Shown here: positions 18,001 through 26,905 of the stretch, piece by piece
Layout: each line of letters starts with the position of its first letter
Position numbering within the stretch: the first letter of the stretch is position 1
Assembly (NCBI RefSeq): GCF_000741295.1
Contig: NZ_JGZG01000006.1
Location: 37,658-101,657, forward strand
Length of the DNA stretch: 64,000 nucleotides
Source of the DNA: Bifidobacterium pseudolongum subsp. globosum
GTDB taxonomy: Bacteria; Actinomycetota; Actinomycetes; Actinomycetales; Bifidobacteriaceae
Reading direction: 5' to 3'
Translations under genes and position numbers: made by a program
Notes under the pieces: model-generated
Seen by the model: the letters and a program-made list of their open reading frames with translations, nothing else
Told to the model about the DNA's origin: nothing
The model's database searches: none

Positions 18001-19814
18001 CCGCGCTCACCGCATACCTCGCCGAAGACGAAACCGACCCGGCCGCCCACACGAGCGAAGGGTTCCGGCACGTCAACGACCGCAAGCTCACCACCATGCC
18101 ACTGCGCGTGATGAACCAATGGGCCTATCACGCGCGCCTCTACCGCGCCGCGCAGTTCGTGGCCTCCTGGCCCGGACTCGAACTCGTGCAACTCAACTCG
18201 TTCGGCTGCGGCCTTGACGCCGTGACCACCGACCAGGTGTCCGAGATCCTCGCCGACAAAGCGGACGTGTACACGATGCTCAAAATCGACGAAGTCTCCA
18301 ACCTCGGCGCCGCCAAAATCCGCCTGCGCTCACTCAAAGCCGCCGTCGAGGAACGCGAACGCAACGCCCAGCGCGCCGCTACGCCCGCAGCTAGCGCCGG
18401 CACCTTCCGGCACACCGGCACCGCAGCGCCCACACCCGGCCGGCAAATCCTGCTCGACGCCGTCATGGGGAGGCAAGCAGGCGGCGCCCAGCAGAACCGG
18501 CAAAGCGCCACCATGAGCGCCTACGCCAACCGCGTGCCCTTCGGCAAGGACATGCGCCGCGACTACACCATCGTCGCCCCGCAGATGAGCCCCATCCACT
18601 TCCGGCTCGTCGAAGCGGCCATACGCGCCTCCGGATACAAATTCGACGTGCTCGAACACGCCAGCAAAACCGACGTGGAGACCGGCCTCAAATATGTGAA
18701 CAACGACGCCTGCTACCCGGCGATCATGACCGTGGGCCAACTCGTCGAGGCCATCAAATCCGGGCGGTACAACCCCGACACCACGGCGCTCGCGATCTCG
18801 CAGACCGGCGGCATGTGCCGCGCCACGAACTACTTCGCCCTGATCCGCAAGGCGCTCGTGGATGCGGGCTATCCGCAGATCCCCGTGATCGCGATCTCCA
18901 CGCAAGGTTTTGTGGACAATCCCGGCTTCACGCCCACGGTGCCGTTGCTGCACCGTGCGGCGAAGTCGCTCGTCATCGGCGACCTGCTCATGAAGTGCCT
19001 GTACCGTGTGCGCCCGTACGAGGCGAATCCGGGTTCCGCGAACCGCCTGTACGAGCGGTGGAACGTGATCGTGCGCGAGACACTGCTCAACCACGGCATG
19101 TCGAAGACCGCGAAGATGCTGTACGGGCGCGCGTACTGGCCGTACGCGAAACTCGTGGCGAAGATCGTGGAGACCTTCGATGCGCTGCCGCTGCAAGATG
19201 TCGAGCGCAAGGTGCGGGTCGGCGTCGTCGGCGAGATTCTCGTGAAGTACCAGCCTGATGCGAACAACCACGTTGTCGAAGTGATCGAGTCACAGGATTG
19301 CGAGGCCGTGGTGCCCGGCATCATCGACTTCATGACGATGCGCCCGTACATCAACGAATGGAACGAGCGCAATCTGGGCACCGGCCGCAACAAGGCGCTG
19401 TACACGGCGTTCAGGGGCGTGATCCACGCCTACATGAACCCGGTGAACCGCGCGCTTGAGGCGAGCGGCGGCAAATTCGAGAAGGACCTGCCGATGGACC
19501 AGCTCGTGGCCAAGGCGCAGACCGTCACCTCGATCGGCGTGCAGGCCGGCGAAGGCTGGTTGCTCACGGGCGAGATCGTGGAGCTCATCGAATCGGGCTG
19601 CCCCAACATCATCTGTGCACAGCCGTTCGCGTGCCTGCCGAACCATGTCACGGGCCGTGGCATGTTCGGCAAGATCCGCCGGCTCTACCCGCAGGCGAAC
19701 ATCGTCTCGATCGACTACGACCCCGGCGCAAGCGAGGCGAACCAGCTCAACCGCATCAAACTGATGATCGCCGCGGCGAAGAAGAACGCCGCCGCCGGAC
19801 GCAGCAGTGTGTGA
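15096..19814 (+). CDS. giant BadF/HgdC-type acyl-CoA dehydratase activase fusion
   Basis: About 1572 residues. Two ASKHA ATPase domains stand in tandem: the first has VGLDIGSTTVKAVV and MNGSCAGGTGAFIDQM, the second GIDAGSTTIKATLV, VIDIGGQDMKYLAI and NEACSSGCGSFLQTFA, whose cysteines resemble the [4Fe-4S] ligands of HgdC. These are followed by a Cys-rich stretch (CKLCQNHCKL) and a DUF2229-like region with ENICYPAKLVHGH and a HgdB-like reductase part. Family activators use ATP to deliver low-potential electrons to radical dehydratases, but no dehydratase genes are adjacent and the substrate is unknown. GAGG before 15096 supports that start; 15081 is the alternative. Confidence 0.85.
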   Translation: MVQTAPMSMPNDNTTTEPNRIPTAHPEQRADPARPLRVGLDIGSTTVKAVVLGESDALSEPLFADYRRHHANVRATMEGLLKDIRATLTTLGRADEPIALAITGSGGLALADALHVPFVQEVIAETRAIDQDVPQADVIIELGGEDAKITYLKPTPEQRMNGSCAGGTGAFIDQMSTLLDTDAAGLNAMAKDYTTLYPIASRCGVFAKTDLQPLINDGAAKPDLAASIFTAVATQTIAGLASGRPIHGTVVFLGGPLFFMSELREAFRRALDGKVGEFITPADAHLYVAYGAALTAGEPGQIEHAGDYAPRTTDSIIAALEHLSTLPANTATMPPLFANRAEREAFDARHHREHVHIGTLEGARGPHFLGIDAGSTTIKATLVNDDREIVWSSYATNDGSPLAAAIEIVRTIEHDLPEGAWIARSCATGYGEGLIATGLHLDEGVVETMAHYRGAEMVSQGVTAVIDIGGQDMKYLAIDDGVIDSIAVNEACSSGCGSFLQTFARSMGLTIEEFTQAALASEHPVDLGSRCTVFMNSSVKQAQKEGASIEDIAAGLCYSVVRNALYKVIKLRDSGELGSTVVVQGGTFLNDAVLRAFELLTEREVTRPNIAGLMGAYGAALTARMHYDDIADDTDGDTDAAGVHVARIDGVDHTVSSILHGTALDELSMTTERDVCKLCQNHCKLTITTFHDGSRYVTGNRCERGGDAKRKRSDRPNLYDFKYKRAFAYRRLTDKKATRGEIGIPRVLNMYENYPFWFTLLTSLGFKVIISGRSNHELFETGIESIASENICYPAKLVHGHIKWLLNKGIRTIFYPCVSFEDDLVPESDNHYNCPVVANYPVVIGANMPELREDGIRFMRPYFNLSKHSLMVDRIIEEFAWAGVTREEAEAAVAAAYAEDTVFKHDVQQEGVRALAYMKEHNCRGIVLAGRPYHVDPEVNHGIPETICSLGMVVLSEDSVSWLDPNDVPALTAYLAEDETDPAAHTSEGFRHVNDRKLTTMPLRVMNQWAYHARLYRAAQFVASWPGLELVQLNSFGCGLDAVTTDQVSEILADKADVYTMLKIDEVSNLGAAKIRLRSLKAAVEERERNAQRAATPAASAGTFRHTGTAAPTPGRQILLDAVMGRQAGGAQQNRQSATMSAYANRVPFGKDMRRDYTIVAPQMSPIHFRLVEAAIRASGYKFDVLEHASKTDVETGLKYVNNDACYPAIMTVGQLVEAIKSGRYNPDTTALAISQTGGMCRATNYFALIRKALVDAGYPQIPVIAISTQGFVDNPGFTPTVPLLHRAAKSLVIGDLLMKCLYRVRPYEANPGSANRLYERWNVIVRETLLNHGMSKTAKMLYGRAYWPYAKLVAKIVETFDALPLQDVERKVRVGVVGEILVKYQPDANNHVVEVIESQDCEAVVPGIIDFMTMRPYINEWNERNLGTGRNKALYTAFRGVIHAYMNPVNRALEASGGKFEKDLPMDQLVAKAQTVTSIGVQAGEGWLLTGEIVELIESGCPNIICAQPFACLPNHVTGRGMFGKIRRLYPQANIVSIDYDPGASEANQLNRIKLMIAAAKKNAAAGRSSV

Positions 19815-19887
19815 ATTGTGCACGTTATAGGGATTTTTTAGAACAAGCGCGCCGTGTCCCCATGCGCGCGCGTTAGTATGGGCACTT

Positions 19888-21159
19888 ATGACAGCACCAC
19901 GAGTTTCCTACGCGCACCTGCTGGTTCAGCCGAACCCGCGGCACGTGCGCAGCCTTGTTCGCTTCTTCGAGGAGGGGTGCTCCGCGCCGGGGACCGGGGG
20001 GTTCGGCGTGGAGATCGAACATCTGCCCGTGCACAACGCCGACGACACGGCGGTCACGTACGGCGAGCCGAACGGCGTGGAGGAACTGCTGCGCCGTCTG
20101 CGCCCGTACTACGACCCCGCGCAGGAGTACTGGCAGGACGATCATCTCGTCGGGCTCGCGCGCGAAGGCATCGCCATCTCGCTCGAACCGGGCGGGCAGA
20201 TTGAGACGTCGATCGGCATTTTGTGCAAACCCGAGGATCTGCTCGAACTGCACGGGCAGTTCATGCGCGAAGCCGCGCCGATCCTCGACGAACTCGATTT
20301 TCGCTTGGTGAACTACGGCTATCAGCCGAAGAGCTCGTACGCGGACATTCCACTCAACCCCAAACTGCGCTACGCCGCGATGAACGAGTACTTGGGGCGC
20401 ATCGGGCAGTTCGGACCGTGCATGATGCGCGCATCCGCCTCCACGCAGGTGAGCATCGACTATACGAGCGAGCGCGACGCGATCGACAAGATGCGCCTCG
20501 GCACCGCGATCGGCCCGATCCTCGCATGGTTCTTCCGCAATACGCCGTATTTCGAAGGCGCGCCGAACCCGTGGCCGTTGTGCCGCCAGCGCATGTGGGA
20601 TTACCTCGACGTGCAGCGCACCAACGTGACGCCGGGCCTGTACGACGAGCGGTTCAGCTGGGAGGATTACGCGGCCGACGTGCTGAGCACCCCGCTCATG
20701 TTCGCCGACCTGACCCACACGCCGGAAGCGGAAGGACGGTCCTCGCACGGCGTCGAATTCGCGGCGTTCTATACAACAGCAGCCGACCTGTACCCGGACC
20801 GCGAACTCAACGCGTACGAAATCAACCACGTGCTCTCCACGCACTTCAACGACGTGCGCCTGAAGAACTTCATCGAAATGCGGCACTGGGACTCACTGCC
20901 GATCGAACGCGCGGAACTGCTCACGCAGATCGTGAGCAACCTGTTCTACGATGTTGAGCGCCGAACCAGCCTCGAATCGTACTTCAGCGGACTGACCGGC
21001 GAAGACGTGCACGCCGCAAAGGCCGTGCTGCAGGCGCGCGGGGGAGACGCGAAGCCCTACGACCAGCCGATGGACTACTGGGCCGAAGTGCTGGGCGTCG
21101 GGGATGCGCTCGCCGATGTGCCGGGCGACGCGAAGTGGCCGGAGGTGCGGCAGGGGTAG
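19888..21159 (+). CDS. glutamate-cysteine ligase family protein
   Basis: A 423-residue protein of the GCS2-like ATP-grasp-related carboxylate-amine ligase group. Supporting segments are GFGVEIEHLPVH (nucleotide/metal Glu residues), SLEPGGQIETS, and a central MRASASTQVSIDY, all characteristic. Such enzymes join glutamate and cysteine to make gamma-glutamylcysteine; whether this one makes a thiol precursor or another gamma-glutamyl amide is open, and no glutathione synthetase lies nearby. It starts at ATG 19888, 73 bp after the activase gene. Confident on family, not substrate. Confidence 0.8.
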   Translation: MTAPRVSYAHLLVQPNPRHVRSLVRFFEEGCSAPGTGGFGVEIEHLPVHNADDTAVTYGEPNGVEELLRRLRPYYDPAQEYWQDDHLVGLAREGIAISLEPGGQIETSIGILCKPEDLLELHGQFMREAAPILDELDFRLVNYGYQPKSSYADIPLNPKLRYAAMNEYLGRIGQFGPCMMRASASTQVSIDYTSERDAIDKMRLGTAIGPILAWFFRNTPYFEGAPNPWPLCRQRMWDYLDVQRTNVTPGLYDERFSWEDYAADVLSTPLMFADLTHTPEAEGRSSHGVEFAAFYTTAADLYPDRELNAYEINHVLSTHFNDVRLKNFIEMRHWDSLPIERAELLTQIVSNLFYDVERRTSLESYFSGLTGEDVHAAKAVLQARGGDAKPYDQPMDYWAEVLGVGDALADVPGDAKWPEVRQG

Positions 21160-21295
21160 AGATGCAACGCTGCTAATTCTTTTCAGCGTAGTTCGCTTCT
21201 TGCTCTCGCATTGCCATATCATGGTGTTGCCGTTGGCATGTTCTGTGCTCGCCTGCTTACAATGGCTGCATTTGGATGACCGTGTTGGAGGACCC

Positions 21296-24200
21296 ATGTC
21301 AAACGTGGAGGAGTTGTTCGCCCGTATCGTGGCGGAGTCGGTGGATAAACGCGAGCAGGGGACGCGTTTCGAACGGTTGGTGCAATGGTTCCTGAGCAAC
21401 GATCCCTCATGGCTCGAACGCGTCAGCCGCGTATGGCTATGGGATGACGCGCCCGAGGAACTGCGCAAGGGGCACGCGGACACCGGCATCGACCTGGTCG
21501 CGTTGGACGAGGACGGGTCGTATTGGGCCATCCAAGCGAAATGCTACACGGGGAAGAAACTGTCCGAGAGGGACGTGTCCACGTTCTTCATGAACGCGTT
21601 GGCCGATAGGCACTACGGGCATTACATGATCGCGGACACCGCGCCATCGGTCACCAAGACGTTCGAGAACTACATGAACGACTACCCCGACCGGGACATC
21701 GTCCGATTGGACCTCGATACCATGAGGCACGCCAACCTCGACTGGGACGCGTTCGAGGCCGGATCCCGCTCCGGCGCGCGCCGCACCTACGATCCACGAC
21801 CACACCAGGTCGAGGCGATCGATGCCGTCAAACGTGAACTGGCGGACCATGACCGCTGCTCACTGGTCATGGCCTGCGGCACCGGCAAGACACTGACCGC
21901 GCTGCGCCTGTGCGAGCAATACCCCGGCACTGGCGGCACGGTATTGTTCCTCGCGCCATCGATCTCGCTGGTGAGCCAGTCGATGCGCGACTGGGTCAAC
22001 CAGACGCGCGGCCGCATCAACGTGTACGTGGTGTGCTCGGACGCCAAGGCAAGCAAGGTCTCCGAGGAAGCCTACGGCCAATTGTCCGACATCCCGTTCC
22101 CCGCCACCACGAACGCGCAGACCGTGGCCAACCGGTTCCGTCCCAAAGCGGACGCGTTGAACGTGGTGTTCTCCACCTACCAGTCCATCGATGTGATCCA
22201 TCAAGCCCAGGAACTGGGGCTGTCCGGTTTCGATCTGATCATATGCGACGAGGCACACCGCACGACGGGGGTCATGGACGGCGAAGGCGCCTTCCAACGC
22301 GTGCACGACAATGATTTCATCCATGGCGCCAAACGCCTGTACATGACGGCCACACCACGCATCTACGGCGAAGGCGCGAAGAACAAGGCCGCCGACGGTG
22401 CCGTGGAGATCGCCAGCATGGATGACGAGAGGGTCTACGGCCGGGTCGCGTACCGGCTCACGTTCGGCAAGGCCGTCGCGGCTGGACTGCTCACGGACTA
22501 CAAGATCGTCATCATGCAGGTCGGTGAGGACCAGATGGGCCGCGCGATGCAGGAGGCGTACAGCCGGGAGAACGCGCCCATCCCCCTGTCGGACGCGGCC
22601 AAGTTCGTCGGCTGTTGGAAAGCGATGTTCGACCGCCGCCACTCCACCTCCGTCGCCGATCTCGCCACACGCGGCCGGCACGCCGAGACCACCGTGGGCG
22701 ACGACGAGTCCAACCGTGTGCTGCACCACGCGATCGCGTTCGCCGCGTCCATCAAGGACTCCAAACGACTGACCGATAAGTTCCAGACCGTCATCGACGA
22801 CTACACCGAATCACTGGAGGACACCAGCGAAAACGCGGCAACGATCCATGCGAACAACGTCGTGACCGTGGACATCAAACATGTGGATGGCACGATGGAT
22901 GCGCAGACGCGTGCCGACAGGCTTGACTGGCTGTCCGCGGACACACCGGCCAACGAGTGCCGGATTCTGTCGAACGCGCGTTGTCTGGCCGAAGGCATCG
23001 ACGTGCCCGATTTGGACGCGGTCATCTATCTGAGCGCGCGCAAAAGCAAGGTGGACATCATCCAGTCCGTCGGACGTGTCATGCGCCGCGCGCCGGGCAA
23101 ACAATACGGGTACATCATCATCCCCGTGGTCGTGCCCCTCGGCGGCGACCCCGACAAGATCTTGTCCTCGGGAGCCTACGAGACCGTCTGGCAGGTCGTG
23201 CGCGCGTTGCGCAGCCACGACGAACGCCTCGAAGCCATCATCAACGCCGCCTCGCTGGGCGACACCGAAGCGTTGCGCCGCATCGTCGAGGTCGAGGTCC
23301 TCGACGAGAACCGTTTGCGACTCAACCGCAGGAAGACCCGCGCCACCTCCCGCATCGGCGCAGCGGACCATATCGGCGACGCCGGGCAGGAACCGATAGA
23401 ACTCGGAACCGACGCCGTGGAGGATGTGCAGGGCGAATTGGATTACGAGCTCGCCGAGATGGCCAAGGCCATCAACGCGCAGATCGTGCGCAAGTGCGGC
23501 ACGAAGATCTACTGGGGCGAATGGACCGACGACATCGCCCACATCGCCGCAGCCCGCGCCGAACAGATCGCCCAAATCGTGCAGAACGGCCCCGCACGCG
23601 ACGCGTTCGACCGGTACCTGCAAGGCCTGCGCGACAGCCTCAACCCCGGCTATGAGGAGACACAGGCGATCACCGTGCTCGCCCAGCACGAAATCACCAA
23701 ACCGATCTTCGAGACCCTGTTCACCGACCGCGCCGTCATTGACAACAACCCCGTCATGCACGCCCTCGACACCGTGATGGACGAACTCTACACGGCCGGA
23801 CTGCCCAAAAGCATCGACGACCCGACCTTGCGGGACCTGTACTCGTCCGTCAAGATCGCCGCGATGCAACTGACCACCGACACGGCCAAGCAGAACCTGA
23901 TCAAGGAGATCTACAACGAGTTCTTCACGAAGGTGTTCAAGGACACCGCCAACGAGCTCGGCATCGTCTACACGCCCGTCGAGGTCGTGGACGCGCAGCT
24001 GCATATGGTCCAACGCGCCCTCACCCGCGAGTTCGGCCAAAGCCTCGGCGACCACGGCGTGCACGTGCTCGACGGATTCGCCGGCACCGGCACCTACATC
24101 TGCCGCCTGATCGAGGATACGAGCCTGATCCCCGACGGGCAACTCGAATACAAATACATGCACGACCTGCACTCCAACGAGATCGTGCCCCTGGCCGCCA

Positions 24201-26362
24201 CGATCATGGACATCAACATCGAACAGTCCTACCACCTGCGGCACGGGGGCGAGTACGTCAACTTTCCCGGCGCCGTACTCACCGACACCTTCCAAATGAG
24301 TGAAACCGATGACGACCAACCTACATTAGAGGCCCTTGACGAGAATACGACGCGAATACAGGAACAATTAGATACACCTATTCGTATCATTGTCGGGAAT
24401 CCACCCTATCGCGCGGGAGACAAGGAACGTCTAGGCAATCAAAATGTCAAGTACGAGACTTTGGATGAACACATCGAACAAACGTATACGGCAAAAGCGG
24501 ATGCGAACTATAAAAGGTCTTTGTACGATAGTTACATCCGGGCTTTCCGATGGGCTTCGGACCGAATCAAGGAAAAGGGCATCATTTGCTTCGTCTCCAA
24601 CGGAGGATGGCTTACCAGCGCCTCCGGAGCTGGCGTGCGGCGCTCCTTCGTTGAAGAATTCAATTCCATTTACGTCTACAACCTACGAGGCAACCAACGT
24701 ACGCAAGGTGAGGAGTCACGGAAGGAAGGCGGAAAAATATTCGATTCCGGATCCCGTGCAACCATTGCCATCACGATGCTGGTGAAGAACCCAGCCTCCG
24801 AAGAGCACGGCGTGATCCACTACAAGGACATCGGCGATTACCTCAGCCGCGAGGAGAAACTCGACATCCTCAAAAACGCAGTAGTCGAGGATCCCGAATG
24901 GGAGATACTCACGCCAGATGAGCATGGAGACTGGTTGAACCAACGTGATGACTCCTACCAAAACTTTATCCCAATGGGTGTTTTGAAGGGTGGCAAAAAA
25001 CTCGGAACCGGATTATTCACGATGTGGTCAATGGGGGTGGCGACTAACCGTGATGCTTGGGTTACTGATTTCTCTGTCGCGCGACTCAAGGACAGGATGA
25101 GCGCGCTTGTTGAGGACATCAATGCAGCTTCCAAGGCGTACAAGGATGATCGTCAGCCTTTGCCCCAAGATTTTGCACGATATAGTTGGACTCGACGCGT
25201 GCAGAATTATGCGGAACGTGGTGTGGAGATTCCCTTCAATCCCAATGGTTTTACGTTATATATGTATCGCCCGTTCTGTAAGGAATATGTGTACTTTGAT
25301 AAATACATGAACGAAATGACGCTCCAGCAACCCCGAATTTTCCCGCTCGAGGATGCGAGCGGGCGAAAGGACGTACCAGCAACCCCTAGTTCATCCTCTT
25401 TGCCTGAAAACGAAGAGACTGAAAATTCGGCGAACGAAATGACGTACCAGCAAAGTTGTACTCCTTGCTTTGAAAACAAGGTGATAACTATTGGTGAGCG
25501 CGGTGTAATCATTTCGGATTTACTTCCAGATTTGGAACTGAATCACCACGGCCAGTGTTTCCCTCTGTACTGGTATGAGCGGATCGAGGTCGACGTTCCG
25601 GCAGATGATGCGCAAGGTGCGTTGTTTGAGGATCCCAACGCTCCGGAAGCCAAGCAGTCGTTGCTCGATCTGGGTGATAAGATGACGCGGAAGAAGACGC
25701 AGTATGTACGTCACGACGCGATCACCGATACTGGGCTGCAGGTGTTCCGTGAAGCGTATCCGGGCATGCGCATCAGCAAGGAGGACATCTTCTATTACGT
25801 GTATGGCGTCCTGCATTCGCCGGAATACCGCACGCGCTTCGAGAATAACCTGGACAGGGAATTGCCGCGTATCCCGTTGGCGAAGGATTTCAAGGCGTTC
25901 ATGAAGGCTGGCAGGGAACTGGCCCAACTGCATTTGGACTATGAGCATGTGGAACCCTATCCGGTCGTCGAGGTCGGTGACAGCGTGAATCCAGGTCATA
26001 CGGAGAAGATGCGGTATCCGAACAAAATCAAGGATCCACAGTCCGGAAAGAGTATCAAGGATCCGACGGTCTTGCAGGTCGCGGAACGACTGACCTTCCA
26101 GGAGATCCCCGCGCGGGCGTACCAGTATGTTGTGAACGGCAAGAGCGCGCTTGATTGGATCATCGACCGCTATCAGGTACGTACTGATAAGAAGACCGGC
26201 ATCGTCAATGATCCCAATACATACTCCGACGATCCGCGCTACATCGTCGATCTTGTGCGCAAGGTCATTACGGTGAGCCTGCGCACGCTGGACATCGTGG
26301 ACTCCCTGCCCCCACTGGAGGAACTGCCGAAGCCGGACAACTGGCCTGAGGAATGGAACTAG
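21296..26362 (+). CDS. Type ISP restriction-modification enzyme (nuclease-helicase-methyltransferase)
   Basis: A 1688-residue single-chain enzyme with TTGGAGG before the ATG. In order: a Mrr-like nuclease domain with the D-QAK pattern (TGIDLVALDEDG then WAIQAKCY, residues 60-85); a superfamily 2 helicase with Walker A ACGTGKT near 195, DEAH near 317 and VGRVMRRAPGK near 591; an N6-adenine methyltransferase with GFAGTGTY near 925 and NPPY near 1034; and a C-terminal target-recognition region. This is the LlaGI-type layout, which cuts after converging translocation and methylates one strand. No other subunit is needed. Base composition becomes AT-rich from about 24,300 to 25,560. Confidence 0.92.
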   Translation: MSNVEELFARIVAESVDKREQGTRFERLVQWFLSNDPSWLERVSRVWLWDDAPEELRKGHADTGIDLVALDEDGSYWAIQAKCYTGKKLSERDVSTFFMNALADRHYGHYMIADTAPSVTKTFENYMNDYPDRDIVRLDLDTMRHANLDWDAFEAGSRSGARRTYDPRPHQVEAIDAVKRELADHDRCSLVMACGTGKTLTALRLCEQYPGTGGTVLFLAPSISLVSQSMRDWVNQTRGRINVYVVCSDAKASKVSEEAYGQLSDIPFPATTNAQTVANRFRPKADALNVVFSTYQSIDVIHQAQELGLSGFDLIICDEAHRTTGVMDGEGAFQRVHDNDFIHGAKRLYMTATPRIYGEGAKNKAADGAVEIASMDDERVYGRVAYRLTFGKAVAAGLLTDYKIVIMQVGEDQMGRAMQEAYSRENAPIPLSDAAKFVGCWKAMFDRRHSTSVADLATRGRHAETTVGDDESNRVLHHAIAFAASIKDSKRLTDKFQTVIDDYTESLEDTSENAATIHANNVVTVDIKHVDGTMDAQTRADRLDWLSADTPANECRILSNARCLAEGIDVPDLDAVIYLSARKSKVDIIQSVGRVMRRAPGKQYGYIIIPVVVPLGGDPDKILSSGAYETVWQVVRALRSHDERLEAIINAASLGDTEALRRIVEVEVLDENRLRLNRRKTRATSRIGAADHIGDAGQEPIELGTDAVEDVQGELDYELAEMAKAINAQIVRKCGTKIYWGEWTDDIAHIAAARAEQIAQIVQNGPARDAFDRYLQGLRDSLNPGYEETQAITVLAQHEITKPIFETLFTDRAVIDNNPVMHALDTVMDELYTAGLPKSIDDPTLRDLYSSVKIAAMQLTTDTAKQNLIKEIYNEFFTKVFKDTANELGIVYTPVEVVDAQLHMVQRALTREFGQSLGDHGVHVLDGFAGTGTYICRLIEDTSLIPDGQLEYKYMHDLHSNEIVPLAATIMDINIEQSYHLRHGGEYVNFPGAVLTDTFQMSETDDDQPTLEALDENTTRIQEQLDTPIRIIVGNPPYRAGDKERLGNQNVKYETLDEHIEQTYTAKADANYKRSLYDSYIRAFRWASDRIKEKGIICFVSNGGWLTSASGAGVRRSFVEEFNSIYVYNLRGNQRTQGEESRKEGGKIFDSGSRATIAITMLVKNPASEEHGVIHYKDIGDYLSREEKLDILKNAVVEDPEWEILTPDEHGDWLNQRDDSYQNFIPMGVLKGGKKLGTGLFTMWSMGVATNRDAWVTDFSVARLKDRMSALVEDINAASKAYKDDRQPLPQDFARYSWTRRVQNYAERGVEIPFNPNGFTLYMYRPFCKEYVYFDKYMNEMTLQQPRIFPLEDASGRKDVPATPSSSSLPENEETENSANEMTYQQSCTPCFENKVITIGERGVIISDLLPDLELNHHGQCFPLYWYERIEVDVPADDAQGALFEDPNAPEAKQSLLDLGDKMTRKKTQYVRHDAITDTGLQVFREAYPGMRISKEDIFYYVYGVLHSPEYRTRFENNLDRELPRIPLAKDFKAFMKAGRELAQLHLDYEHVEPYPVVEVGDSVNPGHTEKMRYPNKIKDPQSGKSIKDPTVLQVAERLTFQEIPARAYQYVVNGKSALDWIIDRYQVRTDKKTGIVNDPNTYSDDPRYIVDLVRKVITVSLRTLDIVDSLPPLEELPKPDNWPEEWN

Positions 26363-26380
26363 TGGAAGAAAGTTAAACAG

Positions 26381-26419
26381 AAGTGGTGTTCGCGGCGATG
26401 TGCCGCGAACACCACTTTT
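26381..26419 (+). terminator. intrinsic terminator of the Type ISP gene
   Basis: A perfect 16-bp stem, AAGTGGTGTTCGCGGC paired with GCCGCGAACACCACTT around GATGT, followed by a short T-run, 18 bp after the stop codon. Confidence 0.85.
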
Positions 26420-26516
26420 CATAGCGTGACGAATGCAGTGCCATGGGTCACTCATGTGCTCTGCAGCGTCGCGATGCTGTAATTTGGTCGACAGAGTGGT
26501 TCGATGATCGCAGAGG

Positions 26517-26867
26517 TTATCTCACCATATCAACGGATAGTTCGGAGGTGAATGCCAGAACCATGTTCCCCGGCCGCCCGTGCGCATTGTCCCAGTGGGA
26601 GAAGTTGATGGTGTAAGCGTTGTCGGTGATGTTCGTCAGACCGTTGCTTTCCTTGAATGTTTCGTATCCATCGAGGGTGAGCATGGCTACTTTGACCATC
26701 TTTCCGTCGTCTAGGATGCGGCCGAATAGAATTGCGGGAATCGGGGCGTCTGCGTCTGCGGCGGCTTGTTCGCGCAGACGCTCAACCCTGTTTAGTGTGA
26801 GCTGCTGTACGTCGTTGGTCTGGTTTGCGCGTTGGTGCGCGCTGACATAGGCGAGGCATACGAGGTA
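26517..26867 (-). pseudogene. 5'-truncated hypothetical gene remnant
   Basis: The frame is open for about 116 codons from a stop at 26868-26870 down to the stop at 26517, yet the only ATG in it is at 26699, two-thirds of the frame's length from its end is upstream. The segment before that ATG (RVERLREQAAADADAPIPAI) looks coding and helical, so the start appears to have been lost. The remaining C-terminal part contains NAYTINFSHWDNAHGRPG, which I do not recognise. It could alternatively be a 60-residue gene starting at 26699. It lies directly downstream of the broken exonuclease. Confidence 0.45.
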
Positions 26868-26905
26868 TCATTTCGATCGATACAGTGATGAGCATGCTGG
26901 ATCCC

